Assembly: GCF_033343995.1 (NCBI RefSeq)
Contig: NZ_CP137573.1
Location: 1,860,001-1,924,000 of the forward strand
Length of the DNA stretch: 64,000 nt
Source: Streptomyces sp. HUAS YS2
Lineage (GTDB): Bacteria; Actinomycetota; Actinomycetes; Streptomycetales; Streptomycetaceae
Direction: 5' to 3'
Under the pieces are notes generated by a model. That model did no database searches. It was not told the DNA's origin and saw only the letters and a program-made list of their open reading frames with translations. Position 1 is the first letter of the stretch. The number at the start of each line of letters is the position of its first letter. The translations under genes were made by a program, and so were the position numbers. This document shows, piece by piece, positions 8,609-16,323 of the stretch.

Positions 8609-9568
8609 TCAGCCCGGGCCGGGGTTCTCCGCGACGAGGCGTTCGAGCAGGTCCTCGAAGTCGCCGCCGACGACGATCCGGAGGCCGTCGCCGTCCTCGT
8701 CGTAATCGCTGAGCTGGGTGAGCGTGCCGTCGCGCCACCAGAACACGTACGGGCTGATCGCACCGGGGGTGTCCGCGTACCCGGCGGCGGCGAAGGACGC
8801 CATCGCGCCCAGGGCCGGGATGATCCCGGTGTCACGGATGGGGTGGAAGGCCAGCTGGTGCCGGAACGGCATCGCGACCAGCGCGCCGTGCTCGCCCAGC
8901 GGCTCGCCGGTCACCCGGCGGACCACCGCGTCCAGGTCCAGGACCCGGCTGGCGGTGTAGAACGAGTCGCCGATCAGCACCTCGAAGCGCATGCCGTCGG
9001 TGTCCCGCACGGTCTCGTGGCCCTCGACCGGGAGTCCGCGCAGATTGGCCAGCGCCCGGTCCCGGAGGTGCCGGACGTCGCCCAGCGGTTCGAGGGCCTC
9101 GTCGGTGAGCATCATGACGCTCTCCGGCAGGTCGAGCGCGAGGATCTCGTAGAGGCCGGGAGCGACGCTGCGGGCGTAGCCGAAGGCCGCCGGGTCGATG
9201 CCCTCGACTCCGACCACCCGCGGGTAGAGCTGCGCCCGGATCTGCTCCGGGGACAGGGTGTCGAGCGCGGACGGCGCGTCCATGGTGCGCAGCACCCGCT
9301 CGACGTGCTGTCGGACCAGGTCCGGCCAGACGCGCGGGCCGCGGTCGTCGTTGTGGCAGACGGCGGCCAGGTTGCCGAGGCCGAAGTGTCGGCCGCCGTC
9401 GTCGGTCACCATGTCGGCGAAGACGGTCACTTCGAGGCCGTGCTCGGCGAACGCCTCGCGTACCTGGCCGCGGAAGTGCGCCGCCTCCCGATCGGAGAAG
9501 TAGGCGAACTCCGTGTCCCTGGGGACGTCGTCCCCGTCGCGTTTTGGCCTTCGCAGGAACCAACCCAC
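8609..9568 (-). CDS. conserved actinobacterial protein of unknown function
   Basis: 319 residues from a GTG at 9568, chosen because GGAAGG lies upstream and because the frame further 5' runs through short tandem DNA repeats. It is acidic and soluble, with no signal or membrane segment. Recognisable pieces are DTEFAYFSDREAAHFRGQVR, FADMVTDDGG and a C-terminal MPFRHQLAFHPI block. I recognise the general type as a conserved Streptomyces hypothetical but no named domain. It stands alone between the aminopeptidase and the LysR gene. Confidence 0.75.
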   Translation of the reverse strand: MGWFLRRPKRDGDDVPRDTEFAYFSDREAAHFRGQVREAFAEHGLEVTVFADMVTDDGGRHFGLGNLAAVCHNDDRGPRVWPDLVRQHVERVLRTMDAPSALDTLSPEQIRAQLYPRVVGVEGIDPAAFGYARSVAPGLYEILALDLPESVMMLTDEALEPLGDVRHLRDRALANLRGLPVEGHETVRDTDGMRFEVLIGDSFYTASRVLDLDAVVRRVTGEPLGEHGALVAMPFRHQLAFHPIRDTGIIPALGAMASFAAAGYADTPGAISPYVFWWRDGTLTQLSDYDEDGDGLRIVVGGDFEDLLERLVAENPGPG

Positions 9569-9583
9569 CGTCCGCCGCCTTCC

Positions 9584-9638
9584 GTCGAGCCGCTGTCGCA
9601 CTGCTGTCGAGCCACTGTCGAGCCGCTGTCGAGCCACT
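9584..9638. repeat. five 11-bp tandem repeats
   Basis: Five contiguous 11-bp units, consensus GTCGAGCCRCT (second copy diverged to GTCGCACTGCT), lie 16-70 bp upstream of the GTG start at 9568. One unit is close to one helical turn, so protein bound to each unit would sit on one DNA face. The period is not a multiple of three, so this is not a coding repeat. Confidence 0.85.
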
Positions 9639-9703
9639 TCGGTGCCGGTTCTTGCGTTCCGGCCCACCTTACAGAGGGGTGACGTACCCACACATGGACG
9701 AAC

Positions 9704-10603
9704 TCATGGGCCCTGTGAGGCAACTCCCAGTGCGTCGAGGACGCGGGCGACCGGACCTGCGGAAACGCCGCCGGGGCGCAGGAGTTCGGTGCGGTGGACG
9801 AGCCGGGGCGCGACGACCGGCACCGCCGCCACGTCCGCCGCCACGTCCGCTGTGCGCGCCGCGCCGGCCGGCAGCAGGACGAGGCCGTGCCCGGCGGCGG
9901 CCAGGGCGACGAGCGTGCGCACGTCGGTGCCCTCGTACCGGAGCGACGGCCGGAAACCGCCGGGCGTGCCCACCGCGGCGCGGAGCCGTTCGAGCGGGGG
10001 TCCGACGGCGGGCGCGTCGAGCCAGCGCGCGTCGGCGAGATCGGTGAGCCGAACACCGGCCCGGCGGGCCAGCGGATGGTCGTCCGGCACCACCACGACC
10101 AGCGGCTCCGCCGCCGCGCCTGGCATCGCGGCGGCGGTGAGCGGGGCCACGTCGGGCAGCGCCAGCGGGTCGCTGGGCGCGGCGATCCCGTCGACGAGCC
10201 CGAGGTCGGCGCCGCCGGTCGCGACGGCGCCGGGCACCTCGTCGCGCGGCAGGACGCGCAGCGTGACCCCGGTGGACGGGAGCGCGTCGAGCACGGCGGG
10301 GTGCGCGGCGAGCGGGGCGGCCGCGACGGTCAACTCCTCGCGAGGCGCCGCGGCGTACCCGGCGAGGTCGGCGCGGGCCGCGTCGATGCGCAGCAGCAGG
10401 GAGCCGGCGTGTTCGAGCAGCCGCTCCCCTGCGGGCGTCGGCGCGACCGGGCGACGGCCGAGCAGCGGCAGACCGAGGTCCTGCTCCAGGGCCGCGATGT
10501 GCTGCGAGACCGCCGACTGCGTGTAGCCGAGTTCGCGGGCCGCCGCGGAGAAGGAACGGAGCCGGGCGACCGTGACGTACGTACGCAGCAGGTGCGGGTC
10601 CAT
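9704..10603 (-). CDS. LysR-family transcriptional regulator
   Basis: 299 residues. The N-terminal winged helix (MDPHLLRTYVTVARLRSFSA, then SAVSQHIAALEQDLGLPLLGR) is followed by a periplasmic-binding-like effector domain with VVVVPDDHPLARR near its middle. The ATG at 10603 gives the canonical LysR N terminus. It lies 7 bp downstream of a TPR-protein gene on the same strand and is probably co-transcribed with it. No divergent target gene is adjacent, so its regulon is not evident. Confidence 0.92.
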   Translation of the reverse strand: MDPHLLRTYVTVARLRSFSAAARELGYTQSAVSQHIAALEQDLGLPLLGRRPVAPTPAGERLLEHAGSLLLRIDAARADLAGYAAAPREELTVAAAPLAAHPAVLDALPSTGVTLRVLPRDEVPGAVATGGADLGLVDGIAAPSDPLALPDVAPLTAAAMPGAAAEPLVVVVPDDHPLARRAGVRLTDLADARWLDAPAVGPPLERLRAAVGTPGGFRPSLRYEGTDVRTLVALAAAGHGLVLLPAGAARTADVAADVAAVPVVAPRLVHRTELLRPGGVSAGPVARVLDALGVASQGP

Positions 10604-10610
10604 GGGACGG

Positions 10611-11219
10611 TCAGCCCGCGTCGGGGGCCGGCTCGTCGGAGGCCGGTGCGTCGGGGACAGGCGCGTCGGGGGCGGGCTCTTCGGAGGCCGGTGCGTCGGG
10701 GGTGACCAGCGCCTGGGCGTAGTACGCGAGCGAGCGGTTGTAGCGGGGCAGCAGCGGCGCGAGCGCGCCGAGCGCGAGCGAGGCGGCCTCACGCTCGCGG
10801 CCGGTGTCCGCGAGGCACAGCGCGAGGAAGGCGTCGACGGCTCCGGACAGCGCGAGTTCGTCGGCGTCGAGCCGCTCGACGGGGATCGCCCGCTCGGCGG
10901 TGAGGAGTTCGAGGCCCCGCTCGACCTGACCCAGATTGCGCAGGCTGCTGGCCATCTGGATCACGGCGCGGCGGCGGCGCAGCCCGCTGAGGCCTCGGTC
11001 GAGCGCCGCCTGGTAGAACTCCACGGCCTCCACGGGCAGTCCGGTGGAATCGTGCGCGGCGCCCTGCTCGAAGAGCGCGGGCGCGTCGTCGGCGGGCCGC
11101 TCGGCGGCCAGTTCGGCGATCCGAGCGCGGAAGTCGGCCGGCTCGTGGGTGTCGATCGCGGCCCAGAGGGCTGCGACGCGGTCGTCCCAGGGGGTGGTGG
11201 CGGTGGTGTCGGCGGTCAT
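10611..11219 (-). CDS. tetratricopeptide-repeat protein
   Basis: 202 residues. It is largely alpha-helical with TPR-like repeats around residues 25-165, for example AVEFYQAALDRGLSGLRRRR and LRNLGQVERGLELL. The last 30 residues are a Pro/Ala/Asp/Glu tail built from a repeated PDAPAS-type unit. It is predicted to be cytoplasmic. It precedes the LysR gene by 7 bp. TPR proteins of this size are usually annotated only as scaffolds; no partner can be named here. Confidence 0.85.
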   Translation of the reverse strand: MTADTTATTPWDDRVAALWAAIDTHEPADFRARIAELAAERPADDAPALFEQGAAHDSTGLPVEAVEFYQAALDRGLSGLRRRRAVIQMASSLRNLGQVERGLELLTAERAIPVERLDADELALSGAVDAFLALCLADTGREREAASLALGALAPLLPRYNRSLAYYAQALVTPDAPASEEPAPDAPVPDAPASDEPAPDAG

Positions 11220-11306
11220 GGAAGGAGCCTAGCGCCGGGGCCATAAGCGATCGCGATGGAGGAAGCAGGAATCATCGTTGGACGTGAACGGACGGGGCCG
11301 ATCAGC

Positions 11307-12059
11307 ATGTTCTCCATGACGAACACGACCACCACTCGCCGCGTCCCCCGCATCGCCCTGGTCGGCGACCGCTCCCCGCACGTCCGCTCGCACGTCCGCG
11401 TGCCGTTGCTGCTCGACGCCCTCGCCGAGCGCGACGGCCTGATCCTCGACGCGTACTGGACCGGCACCGCAGACGCGGCCGAACCGGACGCGGTACGCGG
11501 CTTCGACGCGGTGTGGCTGCTGCCGGGCAGCCCGTACGAGAGCGAGGAGGGCGCGCTGGCGGCGGTCCGGACGGCCCGGGAGGGCAGGATCCCGTTCCTC
11601 GGGACCTGCGCGGGCTTCCAGCACGCACTGATCGAGTACGCGCGCGGCGTCTGCGGCCTGGAGCGCGCCGCGCACGCCGAGAACGACCCGGCGGCCGACG
11701 AAGGCGACCTACTGATCGCCCCGTTGGCCTGCTCGCTCGTCGGCCACGAGGGTCCGGTGCGGGTCGCGCCCGGCTCGCTCGCGGAGAGGATCCTCGGCGC
11801 GGAGCGCACGACGGAGCGGTACCACTGCGGCTACGGCCCGGACGGCCGCCACCTCGACGCCCTGCGGGCGCACGGGCTGCGGTTCTCGGGCGAGGACGAG
11901 GACGGACAGGTGCGGATCGCGGAGCTGCCGGGACACCCGTTCTTCCTGGCGACGCTGTTCCAGCCGGAGCTGGCGGGCGACGGGAGCCGGCCGCACCCGA
12001 TCGTGAGGGCACTGGCGACGGCTGCGGTCGAGAGGGCGTCCCGGATGGCCGTCGCGTAG
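11307..12059 (+). CDS. class I glutamine-amidotransferase-like protein (CTP synthase C-terminal-related)
   Basis: About 250 residues. It resembles the GATase domain of CTP synthase without the synthase half. The nucleophile elbow is FLGTCAGFQHALIEYAR, with the cysteine in place. A histidine-bearing YHCGYGPDGRH segment and a C-terminal PFFLATLFQPEL follow, where the usual FHPE motif is replaced by FQPE, so the catalytic triad looks altered. Starts at 11307 or 11316 are both possible; GGACGGGG favours 11307. It stands alone and is convergent with the next gene. The substrate is unknown. Confidence 0.8.
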   Translation: MFSMTNTTTTRRVPRIALVGDRSPHVRSHVRVPLLLDALAERDGLILDAYWTGTADAAEPDAVRGFDAVWLLPGSPYESEEGALAAVRTAREGRIPFLGTCAGFQHALIEYARGVCGLERAAHAENDPAADEGDLLIAPLACSLVGHEGPVRVAPGSLAERILGAERTTERYHCGYGPDGRHLDALRAHGLRFSGEDEDGQVRIAELPGHPFFLATLFQPELAGDGSRPHPIVRALATAAVERASRMAVA

Positions 12060-12060
12060 C

Positions 12061-12687
12061 TCAGCTCATCGGTACGACGAGGTCGGCGCGGTCCCGTCCG
12101 CGCGCCACGAGGCGGGCGTTGGCCTCGTCGGACCGCCGGACCCATTCCTCGGCCCGGTCCCGCTCCTTCCCGAACCGAACGTGCCGCTCGACGAGACGAG
12201 GCACCCGGCGGCGATCATCGAGCTCCAGGTACCAGACCTCATCGAGGAGCGGGCGGACGGAGGCCCAGCCGTCTTCGTCGTGCAGCAGGTAATTCCCCTC
12301 GGTGACGACAAGGGGAACGTCGGCAGGGACGGGTATCGCCCCGGCGACCGGCTCCTCCAGAGCCCGGTCGAAGGCGGGCGCGTACACGACGACGCCGGGC
12401 TCGGGCGCGCGAAGCCGGCCGAGGAGATGGGCGTACCCGGCGGCGTCGAAGGTGTCCGGGGCGCCCTTCCGCTCGGCCCGCCCGAGCCGCTCCAGCTCGG
12501 CCTGCGCGAGATGGAACCCGTCCATCGGCACGAGCACGGCGAGCCCGTCGAGCCGCGAGACGAGCCGGGAGGCGAGGGTGGATTTCCCGGCACCGGGGGC
12601 GCCGGCGAGGCCCAGGATGCGGCGCGCGCCGGGTGCGGCGAGGCGTCGGGCGCGGGCGACGAGCTCATCGAACTGAGCGGACTCCAT
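12061..12687 (-). CDS. nucleoside/nucleotide kinase-family P-loop protein
   Basis: 208 residues. Walker A GLAGAPGAGKSTLA is near residue 25, MDGFHL follows (the uridine kinase/pantothenate kinase-like substrate loop), and the lid region is RVPRLVERHVRFGKERDRAE. This pattern is typical of actinobacterial nucleoside or fructose-type kinases, so it phosphorylates a small hydroxyl substrate. The ATG at 12687 lacks a strong ribosome site. It is downstream of the HATPase gene on the same strand and convergent with the amidotransferase-like gene. Confidence 0.88.
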   Translation of the reverse strand: MESAQFDELVARARRLAAPGARRILGLAGAPGAGKSTLASRLVSRLDGLAVLVPMDGFHLAQAELERLGRAERKGAPDTFDAAGYAHLLGRLRAPEPGVVVYAPAFDRALEEPVAGAIPVPADVPLVVTEGNYLLHDEDGWASVRPLLDEVWYLELDDRRRVPRLVERHVRFGKERDRAEEWVRRSDEANARLVARGRDRADLVVPMS

Positions 12688-12704
12688 GGGGGGATTATCC
12701 GCGA

Positions 12705-13148
12705 TCAGGACAGATCCAGCTCGGCCCGTACGGTCTTCCCGACGGGCAGGCGGTCGAGCACCGCCCACCGGGAGGCGAGGGCCTCGACGAGGAGCAGCCC
12801 GCGCCCGGTGCCGGCGGCGGGGTCGGGGACGGGGAGCGCGCCAGGGCGGGGAGGGCGGAGTTCGGTGCGGGTGTCGGACACGTCGATGCGGAGGAGGCCA
12901 GGACCGTACGAGAGAACCAGCTCGAAGTCGCGTCCGGGCACGCGCCCGTGGGTGACGGCGTTGGTGGCCAGCTCGGAGACGAGCAGCCCGGCGACGTCGG
13001 AGACGTCGCTGCCGTGCGGGATGTCCCAGCGGTGGAGCTGATGCAGCGCGAGGTGCCGGGCGAGCCGGGCGCCGCGGGGCGTGGAACTGAAGCGCTGGGT
13101 GAACACACGTACGGTGACGGGCTCTTGGCGAGTCGGGGGTGGCGTCAT
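12705..13148 (-). CDS. HATPase-domain regulator (RsbW/anti-sigma-like)
   Basis: 147 residues, essentially a single GHKL ATPase domain. The N box is LLVSELATNAVTHGRV and the G box TGRGLLLVEALASRWAV. There is no HisKA domain, so it acts as an anti-sigma-type Ser/Thr kinase or binding partner. In Streptomyces such proteins commonly accompany a DUF5753 helix-turn-helix protein and a DUF397 protein, as here, where they are the divergent neighbours (whiJ-type trio). The start at 13148 gives a normal N terminus. Confidence 0.9.
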   Translation of the reverse strand: MTPPPTRQEPVTVRVFTQRFSSTPRGARLARHLALHQLHRWDIPHGSDVSDVAGLLVSELATNAVTHGRVPGRDFELVLSYGPGLLRIDVSDTRTELRPPRPGALPVPDPAAGTGRGLLLVEALASRWAVLDRLPVGKTVRAELDLS

Positions 13149-13191
13149 GCGATCAATGTGGCGATGCGAAGGGCGGGTTACCAGGTCAGCG

Positions 13192-13218
13192 ACCCGTACG
13201 CTGAGTGAGCGTACGGGT
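13192..13218. promoter_or_regulatory. perfect inverted repeat between divergent whiJ-type genes
   Basis: Arms ACCCGTACGCT and AGCGTACGGGT are exact reverse complements of 11 bp separated by GAGTG. It sits between the HATPase gene (start 13148) and the helix-turn-helix gene (start 13295). It is best read as the operator of the adjacent DNA-binding protein, able to control both directions. A TAGGGT that could be a -10 box for the rightward genes lies about 16 bp downstream. Confidence 0.7.
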
Positions 13219-13294
13219 TCGGAGTGTGGACAGTAGGGGTGACAGCCCGTGACCATGGCTCGGGATGGAGTCCGGGGCACGGGAGGTGGACGGG

Positions 13295-14116
13295 ATGACG
13301 GACGGCGGCGAGCCGGAGGTGTCGGACAGCCTGAGGGCGTTCGGCGAGGTGGTCAAGGTCTTCCGGAAGCGAGCACGGCTGACGCAGGAGGAGTTCGCGC
13401 CGAGAGTGGGCTACTCGCTGCCGACGGTCGCCTCGATCGAACAGGGCCGCCGCTTCCCGACGGCCGACTTCGTGGACCGGGCGGAGGAGGGCCTGGACGC
13501 TTTCGGAGTGATCCGGGCAGCGGCAAAGCACCTGTCGAGGCAGCCTGGCTTGGCGAGCTGGTTCCGCCAGTGGGCAAAGCTGGAGGTGGACGCGCTGGCC
13601 CTGTACACGTACGAGAACCGCCTGGTACCGGGCTTGCTGCAGACGGAGGCGTATGCGCGGACGCTGTTCGACGAGCGACGGCCACCACTGGCCGGCGACC
13701 AGATCGAGGCGCAGCTGGTGGCCCGGATGGAGCGGAAGCAGTTGCTGACAGGGCGCCCGAACACGCCGTACAGCTTCATCCTGGAGCAGCACGTCGTAGA
13801 ACGCCCGACGGGTGGGGCAAAGGCGATGCGGGGACAGCTGGACCACATCATCGAAATGGCGGCGCACCGCAACATCGAGGTCCAGATCATGCCGAAGACG
13901 CGCGGCCACCACGCGGGCCTGGCCGGCCCAATGCGGTTGCTGGAGACCCCGGACAACAAGTGGTTGAGCTACTGCGAGGGCCAGCGCGGGGGCCAATTCA
14001 TCGCCGACCCCAAAGAGGTCAGCATCCTCCAGATGCGGTATGCCAGGATGCGGTCACAGGCTCTTACCCCGGAGGACTCCCTGAGCCTGTTGCGGCGGAC
14101 GCGAGGAGCGACATGA
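13295..14116 (+). CDS. helix-turn-helix DUF5753 regulator (whiJ-type)
   Basis: 273 residues. The N-terminal XRE helix-turn-helix (about 10-65) includes KRARLTQEEFAPRVGYSLPT and VASIEQGRRFP. The DUF5753 domain (about 90-265) includes NRLVPGLLQTEAYARTLF, IEVQIMPKTRGHH and a C-terminal region. In such Streptomyces trios this protein represses development-related targets and is counteracted by the small DUF397 partner. The start at 13295 has GGGAGGTGG upstream; an in-frame ATG at 13265 is the alternative. The stop overlaps the DUF397 start (ATGA). Confidence 0.93.
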   Translation: MTDGGEPEVSDSLRAFGEVVKVFRKRARLTQEEFAPRVGYSLPTVASIEQGRRFPTADFVDRAEEGLDAFGVIRAAAKHLSRQPGLASWFRQWAKLEVDALALYTYENRLVPGLLQTEAYARTLFDERRPPLAGDQIEAQLVARMERKQLLTGRPNTPYSFILEQHVVERPTGGAKAMRGQLDHIIEMAAHRNIEVQIMPKTRGHHAGLAGPMRLLETPDNKWLSYCEGQRGGQFIADPKEVSILQMRYARMRSQALTPEDSLSLLRRTRGAT

Positions 14117-14298
14117 GCACCACGGAACTGGCCTGGTTCAAGAGCAGCTACAGCAGCGGCGACGGCGACGACTGCGTCGAGGTAGCCACCTGCCCCACCA
14201 CCGTCCACGTCCGCGACTCCAAGAACCCCACGGGCCCCCAACTCACCCTCGCCCCCACCGTCTGGTCAGACTTCGTCGCCTACGCGACGCAGTCCTGA
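14113..14298 (+). CDS. DUF397 small protein
   Basis: 61 residues. The family pattern is plain: LAWFKSSYSSGDGDDCVEVA, then VHVRDSKNPTGP and a final VWSDFVAYA. Its ATG overlaps the stop of the DUF5753 gene by four bases, so the two are translationally coupled. By analogy with other Streptomyces pairs it probably binds and modulates the helix-turn-helix protein. It is convergent with the Dyp peroxidase gene 12 bp away. Confidence 0.93.
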   Translation: MSTTELAWFKSSYSSGDGDDCVEVATCPTTVHVRDSKNPTGPQLTLAPTVWSDFVAYATQS

Positions 14299-14310
14299 CA
14301 CGAGGGGGTC

Positions 14311-15390
14311 TCAGACGACGGCGTCGATCCACTCATCACCGGGCGGAGGAACAAAGAAGTACCCGCCGCCCGTGGTGAGCAGGTACTTGGCCATGGCCTC
14401 CCCCTCAAGCCGCTTCTGGACTGCCTCGAAGCCCTGGGCGAGATCCCGCTGGAAGCACGAGAACACGAGGCCGACGTCCCCGTCGCCCCGGTCGTAGGAG
14501 TAGCTGCGCCGTACGAGAGGCGGCGACTGACGCCGATCAGGCACCGCAAGCCGCACATGCGAATCCAGCGGCGTCAACTTCCCGGCAGGGTCCGCCGCAT
14601 AGTTGGGCTGCTCCCCGGCCGGCGCCCCGTCGAGCCACCGCCCATCCCGCCGCCGCCCGACAATCCGCTCCTGCTCTTCGACGGAGTCCTTGTCCCACAA
14701 CTCGGTGGCAAGCCGAATGATCCGCACAACCTGATACGACCCACCCACGGCCCAGTCCGGCTCCCCCTGATCCGCCCGCACAAGAACACGGTCAAGAGTC
14801 TCCGCCTCGCTGCCTGGATTCCCCAACCCCTCAGTGAAGTGAAACGGATTCCGCGCCAACCCGCGCCCGCCCTCTGCCCGGTTGTCAGCCCGAAACCCAT
14901 CAATACTCCACCGCACCCGCCACCCCGGCACCGAACCCACGACCTGATCCATGCCCGACCGGGCTCCGGCAGCGGTAGAAGCCGCACACTGCACCAAAAC
15001 ATCGCCGTGCGACTGGGCAGGATCCAGCACATCCCCGGCGAAGGAATCCATCTCCTTGAGCTGCCGCGGCCTGACTCCATCCACTAAAAGGCCGTCCCCG
15101 AGACCAATCCTGGCTTCAAGCCCAGCACCACGTTGGCGCACCAACTCAGCAGACAGGCGCAGCAGTTCTTGCCGACGCCCAGGAACCGATTGATCACCCA
15201 GATCAAGCGCAACGGTCCGCTGATACGAGAGCGGAGCGAGCGAACCCAGAGCCACAACGCCGCCACCACCAGGCCGCTGTCCTGAACCCGGCTCACGAGT
15301 AGCCAAAACGGCCACTGCAGCACCCCCGGACAGCACAGCAGCCGCCCCACCTAGAACAGCCCTCCGCTTTACGGCCCTCATGCCTCGCAT
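14311..15390 (-). CDS. Tat-exported Dyp-type haem peroxidase
   Basis: 359 residues. The N terminus has the twin-arginine KRRAVLGGAAAVLSGGAAVA, so export is by Tat. The proximal haem ligand is H278 in SHVRLAVP and the distal arginine is in VRRSYSYDRG. The usual GxxDG segment reads HFTEGLGNP with E187 where Asp is normally found, which is unusual. Length is normal for secreted DyPs. The start at 15390 is plausible; the ATG three codons later has a somewhat better-spaced site. It is isolated from iron-transport genes. Confidence 0.85.
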   Translation of the reverse strand: MRGMRAVKRRAVLGGAAAVLSGGAAVAVLATREPGSGQRPGGGGVVALGSLAPLSYQRTVALDLGDQSVPGRRQELLRLSAELVRQRGAGLEARIGLGDGLLVDGVRPRQLKEMDSFAGDVLDPAQSHGDVLVQCAASTAAGARSGMDQVVGSVPGWRVRWSIDGFRADNRAEGGRGLARNPFHFTEGLGNPGSEAETLDRVLVRADQGEPDWAVGGSYQVVRIIRLATELWDKDSVEEQERIVGRRRDGRWLDGAPAGEQPNYAADPAGKLTPLDSHVRLAVPDRRQSPPLVRRSYSYDRGDGDVGLVFSCFQRDLAQGFEAVQKRLEGEAMAKYLLTTGGGYFFVPPPGDEWIDAVV

Positions 15391-15667
15391 CTCTTTCTCT
15401 GCAGGTCAGCGCTGCACGAGCTTCGTCTGAACCGACCCCAATCCGCCTCACCGACGACCTAGTTCTCTTCGCTCATCGCGCCGCAAGCGTCTCCCCATCA
15501 CAGCATCTCCTTCAGTAATTCGGGAGCCCTATCGAAGATGTCCGACGCCCACCCCGGTGCACATTACCGCCCAGGGGTGCCGAGGCATCCGAGCAGGAGC
15601 GAGTTGCCACCTTTTCAAGCTACTCGGTTCAGGTCCCGCCTCTGCCGACACCGCATAGCCGGAATCG
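15391..15667. other. non-coding gap before the immunity gene
   Basis: No convincing gene was found. One short minus-strand frame (15529-15711) overlaps the 3' end of the immunity gene and has no recognisable domain. Base composition is already lower in GC than the left flank, matching the neighbouring toxin tip and immunity gene. Confidence 0.5.
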
Positions 15668-16216
15668 TCACGCGAGATCTGGACTGAACGGAGCATAAGT
15701 TCGATAGTCATCCACCGGGAGCCGACCGTCCACGAACCTCAGATTAGCCCTAGCTTGCAAATACGGCTTACTCCAGGCCGAAAACCCAAAGTATGGCTGA
15801 CATTCTTCCGGCTCAGCTTCTCGGATACGATGAAACCCTTGATAGAGGTACCGGGTCTTATCGGCGAGGCTTACCGGAGTTACCCAGAAAAGCGGTGAAA
15901 TTCCGTCAGCTTGAAGTGGCCGCTCACCCAAGATGCGGCCCCCGCCAACAGAAATCATCCCAATGTGCGCCTGACCTTGGTCGAGAAGTACGGCTCCCTC
16001 AAGGTCCCGAGCTTCGGGTGGCCCTTCGCCAACCCAGTCCATGAGGCCGGCCAGGAATGACCTCGTGCCAAGGTTGGGGACATGTGGATCCGACACCCCG
16101 GGAGGCACTACATCAATGACCCTGCCGCAGGCGTATCTGCCGTCCGCAAGGGGGATGGGCCAGAATTGCCCAGGCACCAGGTACCTATTAGATTTTGGCG
16201 AAAATGGATACTTCAT
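15668..16216 (-). CDS. Imm26-type immunity protein
   Basis: 182 residues. The N-terminal stretch GQFWPIPLADGRYACGRVID matches the Imm26 family, which neutralises nuclease tips of polymorphic toxins. The ATG at 16216 has GAAGGGA 6 nt upstream. It lies 107 bp downstream of the Rhs toxin on the same strand, the standard toxin-then-immunity order, and presumably binds the GIY-YIG tip. Codon use includes many A/T-ending codons unlike the neighbouring genes, consistent with recent acquisition together with the toxin tip. Confidence 0.8.
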   Translation of the reverse strand: MKYPFSPKSNRYLVPGQFWPIPLADGRYACGRVIDVVPPGVSDPHVPNLGTRSFLAGLMDWVGEGPPEARDLEGAVLLDQGQAHIGMISVGGGRILGERPLQADGISPLFWVTPVSLADKTRYLYQGFHRIREAEPEECQPYFGFSAWSKPYLQARANLRFVDGRLPVDDYRTYAPFSPDLA

Positions 16217-16323
16217 CAAATTCCCTTCGCATTGCGAGATCGAATTTTACTCGCTAGACATATCGGCAGCGGCAGGGAAGTGAAGCTGATCACCCGCCCT
16301 ACCGCCGCACGACAATTATGGAG

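Noticed and set aside
9584..9638. Possible CRISPR-like array
   Set aside because: Units of 11 bp are contiguous without spacers and no cas genes are present.
15529..15711. Short minus-strand frame of 60 codons
   Set aside because: It overlaps the Imm26 gene end, has no ribosome site and no recognisable pattern.
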